Below, in pieces: positions 59,872 through 60,000 of a DNA stretch of 60,000 nucleotides. Numbering within the stretch: position 1 is the first letter of the stretch; every line of letters begins with the position of its first letter. This DNA is from Hydractinia symbiolongicarpus (lineage: Eukaryota; Cnidaria; Hydrozoa; Anthoathecata; Hydractiniidae), in contig NC_079884.1 in NCBI RefSeq assembly GCF_029227915.1, positions 498,001 through 558,000 of the forward strand. Reading direction: 5' to 3'. The translations under genes and the position numbers were made by a program. The notes under the pieces are model-generated. The model made no database searches, had not been told where the DNA came from, and worked only from the letters and a program-made list of their open reading frames with translations.

Positions 59872-60000
59872 GATTACATCTAGATTACAAAGAAACATTT
59901 ATTTCCAAACAGCTTTAGTTTTTCTTTATACCAAATGTTTTTAATTCTTAATTCTTTGTCAGCGATGCATTTCGTTGATAACATATCTTTCTGGATAAAG

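Overview
The window is animal nuclear DNA: AT-rich, with spliced genes, long non-coding stretches and much transposon debris. The gene set (tandem DNase II genes, MASTL/Greatwall kinase, an ARSB-type sulfatase relative, an MFSD6-like transporter) is metazoan. The low GC, the abundant small foldback elements and splice acceptors lying just upstream of most start codons suggest a cnidarian, perhaps a hydrozoan. That placement is inference; nothing in the window fixes the species. Exon coordinates were worked out by hand from GT/AG sites and codon phase.

Layout. 0.7-2.5 kb, plus strand: a three-finger C2H2 zinc-finger protein. 3.9-16.2 kb, minus strand: three complete tandem DNase II genes, each with five exons. 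Exons 2 and 3 have identical lengths in all three, and parts of exons 3 and 4 look homogenised by gene conversion. 18.2-20.3 kb, minus: MASTL with its coding region in one exon. 20.9-23.4 kb, minus: a 5'-truncated LINE. 25.6-34.5 kb, minus: a seven-exon gene predicted to encode a secreted protein of about 1,879 residues, in which some 1,650 low-complexity residues precede a C-terminal SGNH/GDSL hydrolase domain. 34.5-40 kb: repeats, including a 1.4-kb element with inverted ends. 40.0-44.5 kb, plus: a seven-exon sulfatase-fold gene whose metal ligands and formylglycine motif are lost, so probably an inactive pseudoenzyme; one intron holds a perfect 90-bp inverted repeat. 44.5-50.9 kb: repeats, including a 1.16-kb pogo-like element with TA target duplications and a minisatellite. 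50.9-52.5 kb, plus: an MFSD6-like transporter. 52.7-55.4 kb: a decayed integrase-type DNA transposon with arrays of a CCCCACTTTGTAAT motif at both ends and a 5-bp target duplication. 55.9-56.7 kb: a reverse-transcriptase relic. 58.5-59.7 kb, plus: a single-exon type II membrane protein with a DxD motif, probably a glycosyltransferase.

The genes do not form an operon or one obvious pathway. Four or five products are predicted to enter the secretory or lysosomal route (DNase II x3, the sulfatase relative, the SGNH protein), which is notable but not evidence of joint function. The items most worth following up are the mucin-like SGNH fusion, the dead sulfatase, the patchwork DNase II cluster, the transposon with terminal repeat arrays, the perfect palindrome, and the possible trans-splice acceptors.
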